Below, piece after piece: positions 1 to 5,347 of a stretch of 6,194 bases of DNA. The translations under genes and the position numbers were made by a program. This stretch comes from an uncultured Tidjanibacter sp. (GTDB taxonomy: Bacteria; Bacteroidota; Bacteroidia; Bacteroidales; Rikenellaceae), in the NCBI GenBank assembly GCA_934663885.1, contig CAKUKW010000125.1:1-6194 (forward strand), read 5' to 3'. The notes beneath the pieces were generated by a model. It did not search any database. It saw only the letters and a program-made list of their open reading frames with translations, and had not been told where the DNA came from. Position 1 is the stretch's first letter. Each line of letters starts with the position of its first letter.

Positions 1-208
1 CGCACAGGGTAACAAACGTTACACGACCGAGATTGCTGCCGACGACCTGAAGCTACTGGGGCGCAAACCCGATTCGGCTCCCGGTCAGGGCTCTTCTTCG
101 GGACAGGGTGCACAGGGCGGATACGGACAGGGGGGATATACTCCCGTGTCACAACCTGCCGCACCGGCCATAGTGCCGGACGATGGCCCGGACGACCTGC
201 CGTTCTAA
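1..208 (+). CDS. ssb: Single-stranded DNA-binding protein, C-terminal part (5' end outside window)
   Basis: This is the last 68 residues of SSB, which coats single-stranded DNA during replication, repair and recombination and recruits partner proteins through its acidic tail. The reading frame starts at base 2 and ends at TAA 206-208. The first visible residues (GNKRYTTEIAADDLKLLGRK) match the final strand of the OB fold and the hallmark LLGRK end of bacterial SSBs. A flexible Gly/Gln/Ser/Pro-rich linker of about 40 residues follows. The protein ends in DDGPDDLPF, the conserved acidic tip with terminal Pro-Phe that docks replication and repair proteins. The 5' part, including most of the OB fold, lies outside the window. 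A hairpin terminator follows 40 nt downstream, so ssb appears to end its transcription unit. The identification is firm because the linker and tip are diagnostic. Confidence 0.95.
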   Translation, partial: AQGNKRYTTEIAADDLKLLGRKPDSAPGQGSSSGQGAQGGYGQGGYTPVSQPAAPAIVPDDGPDDLPF

Positions 209-247
209 AACGTACAACCACTTTCAACCCCATAATAAACCACGGAA

Positions 248-283
248 AGCGCCGGCCCTGCAAAAGGGGCCGGCGCTGATTTT
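248..283 (+). terminator. Intrinsic terminator after ssb
   Basis: An 11-bp perfect stem pairs AGCGCCGGCCC (248-258) with GGGCCGGCGCT (267-277). A T-G wobble can extend it, leaving a loop of about six bases (GCAAAA). The stem is followed by GATTTTC, a short T run. The stem is very strong but the T run is only four bases, so termination may be incomplete. Confidence 0.8.
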
Positions 284-293
284 CACATAAACC

Positions 294-314
294 TGCCGTG
301 TCCTTGCCGTGTCC
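294..314. repeat. Direct repeat TGCCGTGTCC x2 (11-bp period)
   Basis: TGCCGTGTCC occurs at 294-303 and again at 305-314, separated by one T. The 11-bp spacing places both copies on the same face of the helix. It could be a regulator site, a remnant of a former element or chance; nothing else in the window repeats it. Confidence 0.5.
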
Positions 315-526
315 GTCGGTAGTTAAGGTAACGGAATAAGTCCGGGATGCAGCCTGTCCGCAGCATAAGCTAATAAGGGGAGAATCGAAAAAAGTAACAT
401 TTGAGGTTTTCATATAAATATATAAAACTTACAACCCCGTTTGTTTAAGACAGTAATAGAATTATTTCTTTAAACACCGTTCGATAAGGAATGCCAAAGT
501 CACACTTTAATAAAATACTGCGATCA

Positions 527-555
527 CTGACATAAAAATGTAATTATTATCTTTG
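527..555 (+). promoter_or_regulatory. Putative Bacteroidota-type promoter of the two-component operon
   Basis: TATCTTTG at 548-555 matches the Bacteroidota -7 consensus TAnnTTTG exactly. The -33 side is weak: the best candidate is CTGA at 527-530, not TTTG. Transcription would be expected to start near 560-563, giving a leader of about 37 nt before the kinase ATG at 599. The weak -33 box suggests an activator or modest basal expression. Confidence 0.6.
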
Positions 556-572
556 CATATAGTAAGGAAGAG

Positions 573-587
573 ATGGGAAAACTTTAA
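573..587 (+). promoter_or_regulatory. Four-codon upstream ORF (MGKL) with Shine-Dalgarno-like site
   Basis: ATG GGA AAA CTT TAA is preceded by AAGGAAGAG at 564-572, which resembles a ribosome-binding site, although it sits close to the ATG. The stop at 585-587 lies 11 nt before the kinase start at 599, whose own upstream sequence (AAAAATTACTGTT) has no Shine-Dalgarno. Translation of the kinase could therefore depend on reinitiation. Equally, the purine run could simply be the kinase's distant ribosome-binding region, since Bacteroidota often lack strong Shine-Dalgarno sites. Confidence 0.3.
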
Positions 588-598
588 AAATTACTGTT

Positions 599-1579
599 AT
601 GGTACTTCAAGCACTGATGGTCATATCGATAATATTACAGGCGGTAGCTGTGGTGGTGGCCATACGCCTCACAAAAGTAACACGCTATAACGTGTCGTGG
701 ATGCTTATCACAGCGGCATTCCTGGGGCTGTTTGTACTTCACCTGGCTATGTTCATACCGATGGTAGGCGGAAAAGCGTGGAGCCTGCCTCCCTATTTCT
801 TCGCCTGGATGAGCGTATTTATTTCATTGTGCCTCGCGGTAGGGACTTTCTACATCGGGAAGATCTTCGAGTCCATACGCCAGATAAATTACCAGCGCCA
901 GCTTACAGAGAGGCGCATACTGACTACGGTTCTGAACACTGAGGAAAAGGAGCGGTCGCGTTTCTCGAAAGATTTGCACGACGGTCTCGGCCCGTTGCTC
1001 TCCTCCGCGAAAATGTCTCTTACGGAGCTCGCCAAAACACCTCATACCCCAGAGGATGCGGAACTCATCTCGAACACTTCTTATGTCATAGAGGAGGCTA
1101 TACGAAGCCTGCGCGAAATATCGAACAACCTTAGTCCGCATACGCTCCAGTCGTTCGGGTTGTCGCGGGCCGTGAATTCGTTCATAACCCACACCATGTC
1201 CCTGAAGGGTGGCTCAGGGCTTGCCATAGACTTCGACACCACATTGCGCAACGAAAGGTTCGACACCAATGTGGAGGTCATAGCCTACAGGGTAATATGT
1301 GAGCTTATAAACAACAGCCTGAAACACTCGGGGGCGAAAACCATATCACTGAAAATAGAATACTCGGACAACCACCTCCGTATAAGGTACTCCGACAATG
1401 GGAAGGGTTTCAATCCGCAGGGCGCCCTCGATACGGGTATGGGGCTTTCCAACATAACATCCAGGATCAATTCGCTCGAAGGTAATATAGACATCAAAAG
1501 CCTGCCCGGGGAGGGCATGGCTGCCGATATCCTTATAAATGTGGTACAGGTAAATGACAACAGCAACCAAAAAATATAG
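599..1579 (+). CDS. Membrane sensor histidine kinase, NarX/DegS type (HisKA_3 + HATPase_c)
   Basis: This is the sensor kinase of a two-component system, autophosphorylating on histidine and passing phosphate to the regulator encoded just downstream. Three hydrophobic helices at about residues 5-23, 33-55 and 67-88 anchor it in the inner membrane, with no sizeable periplasmic or PAS/GAF sensor domain. A linker helix (about 90-118) leads to a HisKA_3 dimerisation domain with the phosphoacceptor His127 in DLHDGLGP. The HATPase_c domain has its N box at ELINNSLKH (235-243), G1 at DNGKG (266-270) and G2 at GMGL (280-283), so the catalytic motifs look intact. ATG 599 is the first start codon after the in-frame TAA at 563-565. 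The gene overlaps the regulator gene by 26 nt, implying one operon and coupled translation. The signal is unknown; with only short extramembrane loops, a membrane or cell-envelope cue is plausible. Confidence 0.93.
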   Translation: MVLQALMVISIILQAVAVVVAIRLTKVTRYNVSWMLITAAFLGLFVLHLAMFIPMVGGKAWSLPPYFFAWMSVFISLCLAVGTFYIGKIFESIRQINYQRQLTERRILTTVLNTEEKERSRFSKDLHDGLGPLLSSAKMSLTELAKTPHTPEDAELISNTSYVIEEAIRSLREISNNLSPHTLQSFGLSRAVNSFITHTMSLKGGSGLAIDFDTTLRNERFDTNVEVIAYRVICELINNSLKHSGAKTISLKIEYSDNHLRIRYSDNGKGFNPQGALDTGMGLSNITSRINSLEGNIDIKSLPGEGMAADILINVVQVNDNSNQKI

Positions 1580-2207
1580 GGTATTCCTGGTCGACGACCA
1601 CGCTCTGTTCCTTTCGGGCCTTAAGGGGCTGCTGTCGCGCTACCGCGAACTCGAGATAGTGGGCGAAGCTACGGACGGAGCCGAATTCTTAAAGATGCTT
1701 CCGGACTGCGGGTGCGATGTGGTGCTGATGGATATAGATATGCCCGGGATGAGCGGTATACAAGCTACGGAAGAGGCGCTGATGATAGAGCCGTCGCTTA
1801 AAATAATAACGCTTTCGATGCACGGCGAGGAAGAGTTTTATTTCAGGATGGTTGAGGCCGGGGCAAAAGGTTTCCTGTTGAAGAATTCCGACATCAAGGA
1901 GGTCGTGGAGGCAATTAAAACGGTTGCTGAAGGAGGCACCTACTTCTCTCAGGAGTTGCTTTTCTCGCTTGTCGGGAGCCTGAAGTCCACCCGCCACGAG
2001 CATGAGCACGAGCACCTTTCTGAACGCGAAAAGGAAATACTGCTTCTTATATGTAAAGGCTTCTCGAATCACGAGATAGGCGACAAGCTGTTCATATCCA
2101 AGCGAACGGTAGACAAACACAGGGCCAACATACTCGAAAAAACAGGCTGTAAAAACACTGCCAACCTGGTCGTCTATGCCATCAAAAGCTCGCTGGTGGA
2201 AATATAG
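1554..2207 (+). CDS. NarL/FixJ-family response regulator (REC + LuxR-type HTH)
   Basis: This is the transcription factor partner of the upstream kinase. The receiver domain (about residues 7-123) shows acidic Asp14-Asp15, phosphoacceptor Asp60 in LMDIDMPGMSG, conserved Ser88 and Lys110 in GFLLK, so it should be phosphorylatable. The C-terminal LuxR/GerE helix-turn-helix spans about 154-212, starting LSEREKEILLL and including the recognition helix around ISKRTVDKHRANI. Its length (217 aa) is normal for NarL-type regulators. ATG 1554 is the only plausible start: there is no other ATG before codon 48, and the receiver core begins at residue 8. The gene starts inside the 3' end of the kinase gene. 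One oddity is the interdomain linker, which carries HEHEHEH (148-154), encoded by a near-perfect tandem CAYGAG hexamer. No clear terminator follows. Targets cannot be deduced here. Confidence 0.95.
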   Translation: MTTATKKYRVFLVDDHALFLSGLKGLLSRYRELEIVGEATDGAEFLKMLPDCGCDVVLMDIDMPGMSGIQATEEALMIEPSLKIITLSMHGEEEFYFRMVEAGAKGFLLKNSDIKEVVEAIKTVAEGGTYFSQELLFSLVGSLKSTRHEHEHEHLSEREKEILLLICKGFSNHEIGDKLFISKRTVDKHRANILEKTGCKNTANLVVYAIKSSLVEI

Positions 2208-2258
2208 GCCACTGCATAAACGGAAAGCGAACGGCAATAAGGTATGGCGGGAAAACGT

Positions 2259-2266
2259 TATCTTTG
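2259..2266 (+). promoter_or_regulatory. Putative -7 box of the small gene's promoter
   Basis: TATCTTTG matches the Bacteroidota TAnnTTTG -7 element. No TTTG-like -33 element is found about 19-20 nt upstream, so the promoter is incomplete by consensus. Transcription would start near 2273, leaving a leader of about 110 nt before the small gene at 2383, long for this group. Confidence 0.5.
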
Positions 2267-2314
2267 CGCACTTCCATAAAGGGAGGCTTCAACCATGCTC
2301 TCTGTAAAAACTTT

Positions 2315-2332
2315 CCCGACAATTGGGTCGGG
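2315..2332 (+). promoter_or_regulatory. Leader hairpin upstream of the small gene
   Basis: CCCGAC (2315-2320) pairs perfectly with GTCGGG (2327-2332) around a six-base loop AATTGG. No T run follows, so it is not an intrinsic terminator. It lies mid-leader between the putative promoter and the small gene's start, and could affect RNA stability or translation. Its role is unproven. Confidence 0.4.
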
Positions 2333-2382
2333 CACTGTTCTGAAAGCGATTTTGAAATGTTATACGAAAGATCAAAGGAAAA

Positions 2383-2595
2383 ATGAAAAAACGAATTACC
2401 GAGCAGGATTACATCAAGGCCAACCGGCGCGCAAGCCGGGAGGAGGAGATCCGCACCCACGGCAAACCGCCCGGTTACGGCCGGGTGCACAAGTCCAAAA
2501 AGATATACGACCGCAAAAAGTCGAAGGCAGGCCTCAAAAGCCTGCCTTTTTATTTCCTTCCCGCGATATACTTTAAGTCCGTTTTTATAGTATAA
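2383..2595 (+). CDS. Small basic protein with a terminator inside its ORF; candidate tmRNA-controlled ribosome-rescue factor
   Basis: This 70-codon gene starts at ATG 2383, preceded by AAAGGA (2374-2379), and stops at TAA 2593-2595. Residues 1-50 are polar and highly basic: 17 Lys/Arg against 6 Asp/Glu, with a basic cluster HKSKKIYDRKKSK at 36-48. Residues 54-70 are hydrophobic (LPFYFLPAIYFKSVFIV). A strong intrinsic terminator (2524-2555) sits inside the frame, covering codons 48-58, so most transcripts should end before the stop codon. That would give a nonstop mRNA encoding about 57 residues. E. coli ArfA and Bacillus BrfA use this arrangement: tmRNA tags and destroys the product unless trans-translation fails, when a truncated basic protein rescues stalled ribosomes. 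I see no clear sequence similarity to either. The basic N-terminal part resembles, from memory, small hypothetical proteins of Bacteroidales. I am confident it is coding, much less so about the rescue role. The alternative is an ordinary small RNA- or ribosome-binding protein whose stop codon drifted past its terminator. Confidence 0.75.
   Translation: MKKRITEQDYIKANRRASREEEIRTHGKPPGYGRVHKSKKIYDRKKSKAGLKSLPFYFLPAIYFKSVFIV
2524..2555 (+). terminator. Intrinsic terminator located inside the small gene's reading frame
   Basis: A perfect 9-bp stem pairs AAGGCAGGC (2524-2532) with GCCTGCCTT (2540-2548) around a seven-base loop CTCAAAA. It runs into a T-rich tract (TTTTTATTT, 2547-2555). Every element of a strong Rho-independent terminator is present. 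Its position is unusual: transcript release near 2553-2556 would leave the small gene without its stop codon at 2593-2595. Confidence 0.9.
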
Positions 2596-2658
2596 CAGTG
2601 AAAATTAGCCAATGACTTGAATAAAATTCAATTTGTTTTTAATTTTATTTATTTATGC

Positions 2659-2690
2659 TTTGTTTTTATTAATTCAATTATCTAATTTTG
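2659..2690 (+). promoter_or_regulatory. Bacteroidota consensus promoter of the DUF2089-YIP1-hydrolase operon
   Basis: TTTG at 2659-2662 and TAATTTTG at 2683-2690 match the -33 and -7 boxes (TTTG, TAnnTTTG) with 20 nt between them, in a very AT-rich stretch (about 2600-2717). Transcription should start near 2697, about 20 nt before the ATG at 2718. This is the best promoter in the window. Confidence 0.85.
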
Positions 2691-2717
2691 CAGAATAATA
2701 TAATAAAGGATATAAAA

Positions 2718-2981
2718 ATGTTACCCTGTAATTGCCCGAGTTGTTCGAGCCAACTTAAAGTGAAAAGCCTGGTATGCGAGAATTGCGGTACCGAAGTAAC
2801 GGGCTCGTATGAATTACCGGTACTGGCACGGCTTTCTCCGGAGGAGCAGCATTTCATCCTGCTGTTCGTGAAACACAGCGGCAGCCTAAAGGAGATGTCG
2901 GCCCAGCTCAAACTGAGCTACCCCACCGTGCGCAATTTACTCAACGATTTAATTAAAAAAATAGAAGGATATGAAAAATAA
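2718..2981 (+). CDS. DUF2089 family protein: zinc ribbon plus helix-turn-helix, putative transcription regulator
   Basis: This 87-residue cytoplasmic protein has an N-terminal zinc ribbon with metal-binding pairs Cys6-Cys9 (CPSC) and Cys20-Cys23 (CENC). A helical segment follows at about 36-84, starting ARLSPEEQHFILLFVKHSGS and including the HTH-like SYPTVRNLLNDLI. This layout and wording match the DUF2089 family, thought to bind DNA, though I know of no defined targets. The start is ATG 2718, with AAGGA at 2706-2710 about seven nt before it. A TTG further upstream at 2688 would give a longer frame, but it overlaps the -7 promoter box and precedes the expected transcription start, so it is rejected. 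The 3' end overlaps the next gene by 11 nt, indicating coupled translation. As first gene of the operon it may autoregulate or respond to its membrane partner; that is inference. Confidence 0.88.
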   Translation: MLPCNCPSCSSQLKVKSLVCENCGTEVTGSYELPVLARLSPEEQHFILLFVKHSGSLKEMSAQLKLSYPTVRNLLNDLIKKIEGYEK

Positions 2982-3534
2982 CTGGCAACTGCTCTACAAT
3001 CCGTTCACTAAGATAGCAGGGTGGCGGGCCTTTTTTATAGGCCTCCCTATAGTATGCCTCACGGTGATCCTCGGATGGCTTACCGGGACGGCGGCTTACG
3101 GCCTGGAAATCAAAACGGGGGAATTTTCGCTCGGTGAAGGATTCCTGGCAACCGGTACCGGACTAGCCTGCACCATTGTGGTCATGTACCTTATCGGATT
3201 GATATTCTCGAAAGGCGTCAGGTTCCAGGACATAGCCGGCACTGTGGTGCTTGCACGCGCGCCCTATATCTTATCGCCGCTTTTGGGACTGGCCGGTGGA
3301 GGCAGTTTCGGAAACGAGGTCACCGAGGCTGTACGTACGCTCGATTTGAGCCTGATAGACTGGGGGCAGGTAATATGGATATCCATATTATCATTAGCCG
3401 TATCAGTCTGGGCAATCGCTATGTTGTGGAATGCGTTCAGGATTTCGACTAACCTGAAAGGAGCCAAAGCCGTACTATTGTTCATTCTGGCGCTCCTGCT
3501 CTCCGAGATAATCATGCTCGCTATATTATGGTAA
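2971..3534 (+). CDS. YIP1-family-like integral membrane protein
   Basis: This 187-residue protein has about five predicted membrane helices, near residues 21-44, 57-79, 88-109, 133-153 and 165-186. The N-terminal NPFTKIAGWRA and the RFQDIAGTVVLARAPYIL segment (84-101) are typical of bacterial Yip1-domain proteins. Their biochemical role in bacteria is not established; they are membrane proteins with no recognised catalytic residues. The ATG at 2971 lies inside the last codons of the DUF2089 gene (11-nt overlap), with GAAGGA just before it, so the two are almost certainly translated together. The hydrolase gene starts 20 nt downstream. A cytoplasmic DNA-binding-type protein next to a membrane protein suggests the membrane protein could sequester or signal to the regulator, but nothing in the sequence proves contact. 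The family call rests on motif resemblance. Confidence 0.8.
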   Translation: MKNNWQLLYNPFTKIAGWRAFFIGLPIVCLTVILGWLTGTAAYGLEIKTGEFSLGEGFLATGTGLACTIVVMYLIGLIFSKGVRFQDIAGTVVLARAPYILSPLLGLAGGGSFGNEVTEAVRTLDLSLIDWGQVIWISILSLAVSVWAIAMLWNAFRISTNLKGAKAVLLFILALLLSEIIMLAILW

Positions 3535-3554
3535 ACAGTTAAATATTAAAGGCT

Positions 3555-4955
3555 ATGAAAAAATCAATCTTCATATTTTGCATTTGCCTGGCGGTATCCG
3601 GCATTGCTTCCCTCTCCGCACAGGGCGTAACCGGCCCGTGGAAGGGCACCCTGGATCTGGGCGTACAGAAACTCAGGCTGGTATTCAACATTACGGAAAC
3701 CGAGGGCGTTTATAGCGCAACTATGGATAGTCCCGATCAGGGCGTGGCGGGTATTCCCGTAAGCCGCGCCTCTTTCACCGAAGGCATACTGAAAATATCG
3801 GACGAAGCCATGGGCCTTGCCTACGAAGGAGGGTTGGCCGACGGCATTATAAAAGGGACATTCAGGCAGTCGGGCCTAAATATTCCACTCATGCTTGAGC
3901 GCGGCACATTCGCCGAGGTAAAGCCGGTACGCCCGCAAATGCCCGGACCGCCGTATCCATATAATTCTGAAGACGTCTCCTTTGAAAACATGGATGCGGG
4001 GATAACTCTTTCGGGAACATTCACATGGCCCTCTACCGGAAAGAAATTCCCGGCGGTTATACTGATTTCCGGCAGCGGGCCGCAAAACAGGGACGAGGAA
4101 CTCATGGGACACAAGCCTTTCCTGGTGATTGCCGACCACCTGACTCGCAATGGTATAGCGGTACTCCGTTTCGACGACCGCGGAACGGCGGCTTCGGGCG
4201 GGGATTACGACTCGGCCACGATACAGGATTTCGCTACCGACGCATCGGCGGCTATGGATTACCTGAGAAGCCGCAGTGAGGTGGATCGCAAAAAGATAGG
4301 GCTTTTGGGGCACAGTGAAGGAGGGCAGATAGCTTTTATAGTAGGGGCAGGGCGAAAAGATGTGGCGTTCTTAGTTACACTTGCGGGCCCCGGTGTCGAC
4401 GGAGGCTCACTTTTGAAAGAACAGAGGCGAATAATGATGTCGCTCCAGGGCGCCTCGCCGGAGGCTATACAGCAAAACGAGGAGATTATAGGCGTTATGT
4501 ACGGGGTATTGGATCAATTCGGTTATGAAGATGTGGAAGCTAATATTGACCTTTTGGTAGCCGAAGCTATGTTCCTCGTTCCGCAGGATTATCCCTATCC
4601 CGACATACTGGAAGACGCCTTGCGGAGGGATTTTCCGCGCTTTTCCTCTCCCGAGCTCAGGTCGCTCACAGAATACGACCCTGCCGCCGATCTCGCAGAA
4701 ATAAAAGTACCCATACTGGCCCTCAACGGGGATAAGGACGTTCAGGTTCCGGCCGACATGAACCTCAGCGGCATGAAAGAGCGTTTCAAAGGAGACCTGA
4801 CAACAAAAAAATACCCGGGCCTCAACCATCTTTTCCAGCACGCCGATACGGGCCTTCCAACGGAATACAGGCAGATTGAGGAGACCATGTCGCCCGAGGT
4901 GCTTGAAGACATAGCCGTATGGATTAATAAAAAGACGGAAAACAGAAATAAATAG
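3555..4955 (+). CDS. Exported alpha/beta hydrolase (serine esterase/peptidase-like, EstD/S33-type fold)
   Basis: The 466-residue product starts with a signal peptide (KK, then a hydrophobic core at residues 5-20, likely cut near Ala22), so it acts in the periplasm or outer envelope; no lipobox cysteine is visible at the cut site. Residues about 25-118 form a beta-rich N-terminal domain beginning GPWKGTLDLG. The alpha/beta hydrolase domain (about 140-460) has an oxyanion-type loop ISGSGPQNRDE (171-181), FDDRG (206-210), nucleophile elbow GHSEGG with Ser254, probable acid Asp395 in NGDKDVQVP, and His425 in GLNHLF, completing a Ser-Asp-His triad. The substrate is unknown; an ester or small peptide is likeliest. 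Start ATG 3555 is preceded by AAAGG (3548-3552). It is the last gene of the operon and ends before a bidirectional terminator. The catalytic assignment is solid, the substrate not predictable. Confidence 0.92.
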   Translation: MKKSIFIFCICLAVSGIASLSAQGVTGPWKGTLDLGVQKLRLVFNITETEGVYSATMDSPDQGVAGIPVSRASFTEGILKISDEAMGLAYEGGLADGIIKGTFRQSGLNIPLMLERGTFAEVKPVRPQMPGPPYPYNSEDVSFENMDAGITLSGTFTWPSTGKKFPAVILISGSGPQNRDEELMGHKPFLVIADHLTRNGIAVLRFDDRGTAASGGDYDSATIQDFATDASAAMDYLRSRSEVDRKKIGLLGHSEGGQIAFIVGAGRKDVAFLVTLAGPGVDGGSLLKEQRRIMMSLQGASPEAIQQNEEIIGVMYGVLDQFGYEDVEANIDLLVAEAMFLVPQDYPYPDILEDALRRDFPRFSSPELRSLTEYDPAADLAEIKVPILALNGDKDVQVPADMNLSGMKERFKGDLTTKKYPGLNHLFQHADTGLPTEYRQIEETMSPEVLEDIAVWINKKTENRNK

Positions 4956-5043
4956 CCGGATACAGAGTTTATTTTCCTGAAAATGGAAATCGGCTTTGCT
5001 GTAGAATAATTTATGCGGTATATATCAATGCCTGCATACTCCT

Positions 5044-5075
5044 AAAAAAGCCCGCTACGACCGTAGCGGGCTTTT
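5044..5075. terminator. Bidirectional terminator between the hydrolase operon and rpsU
   Basis: AAAAGCCCGCTA (5046-5057) pairs with TAGCGGGCTTTT (5064-5075) around a CGACCG loop, a perfect 12-bp stem. Read on the minus strand it ends in six T (complement of A 5044-5049), a strong terminator for rpsU. Read on the plus strand it ends in four T, serving the hydrolase operon. It sits between two convergent transcription units, as such shared terminators usually do. Confidence 0.9.
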
Positions 5076-5092
5076 CATGGTTAAGCACAAAA

Positions 5093-5287
5093 CTATTCCT
5101 CTTCCTTGCGGTGGAGCTGCTCCACGTAAACCGCGTGCATTTTCTGCTTGCGCTTGTCTACCGAAGGTTTGGAGAAGTACTGGCGGCGGCGAAGCTCTTT
5201 GAGTACCCCGGTCCTTTCGTATTTGCGTTTGAATTTCTTGAGGGCCCTTTCGATATTTTCGCCCTCTTTAATCGGCATGATAATCAT
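5093..5287 (-). CDS. rpsU: Ribosomal protein bS21
   Basis: This 64-residue basic protein is the small-subunit protein bS21, which sits by the 3' end of 16S rRNA near the anti-Shine-Dalgarno. The conserved N-terminal block KEGENIERALKKFKRKYER, then LKELRRRQYFSKPSVDKRK, is diagnostic. The ending HAVYVEQLHRKEEE is a Bacteroidota-style tail. The start is taken at ATG 5287 (MIIMPIKEG), matching the usual MII-PVKEG beginning of the family; a second in-frame ATG at 5278 is possible but would remove conserved residues. The sequence just before the start on the minus strand (AAAGATCAAGAGCA) has no good Shine-Dalgarno. The gene lies 60 nt downstream of the HhH gene on the same strand and ends at a strong terminator. 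I see no clear consensus promoter in the 60-nt gap, so co-transcription or an atypical promoter is possible. Confidence 0.97.
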   Translation of the reverse strand: MIIMPIKEGENIERALKKFKRKYERTGVLKELRRRQYFSKPSVDKRKQKMHAVYVEQLHRKEEE

Positions 5288-5347
5288 TGCTCTTGATCTT
5301 TTATATTTTTAGTATTTACACGTTTTTATCTTGCATTTAACCAGGCT

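Larger units (their letters stand above)
209..526. other. Intergenic region between ssb and the kinase operon, no gene recognised
   Basis: Apart from the ssb terminator, I see no convincing gene here. The left part (about 285-380) has balanced base composition and contains a 10-bp direct repeat. The right part (about 380-526) is strongly AT-rich, as expected upstream of a promoter. A weak second promoter-like pair exists: TTTG at 440-443 and TATTTCTT at 463-470, 19 nt apart, but the second box fits the Bacteroidota TAnnTTTG consensus poorly. A 14-codon ORF at 491-535 has no proper ribosome-binding spacing and lies upstream of the better promoter, so I do not call it. Confidence 0.6.

Noticed and set aside
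491..535. 14-codon ORF upstream of the kinase promoter
   Set aside because: AAGGA directly abuts the ATG, leaving no spacing, the ORF lies upstream of the likely transcription start, and no terminator or promoter goes with it.
548..557. Resemblance of TTATCTTTGC to the GTAnnTTTGC integration core of CTnDOT-type elements
   Set aside because: The match is explained by the TAnnTTTG promoter box, the leading GTA is absent, and no integrase or element end is nearby.
2295..2576. Plus-strand 93-codon ORF overlapping the small gene in another frame
   Set aside because: Its protein from codon 30 on looks like a frame-shifted reading (Pro/Gly/Gln/Arg-rich) of the small gene, whose own frame gives a coherent basic protein with a normal start. 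Kept only as a possible leader decoy start.
2688..2717. Upstream TTG start for the DUF2089 gene
   Set aside because: It overlaps the -7 promoter box and lies before the expected transcription start; ATG 2718 has a proper AAGGA site and starts right at the zinc ribbon.
3821..4841. Several minus-strand ORFs of 109-145 codons across the hydrolase gene
   Set aside because: All are antisense shadows of a clear alpha/beta hydrolase with a complete catalytic triad; they show no domain features or upstream signals.
4960..5040. Weak inverted repeat TTTCC/GGAAA after the hydrolase gene
   Set aside because: It is only five AT-rich pairs with no T run; the strong bidirectional hairpin just downstream is the convincing terminator.
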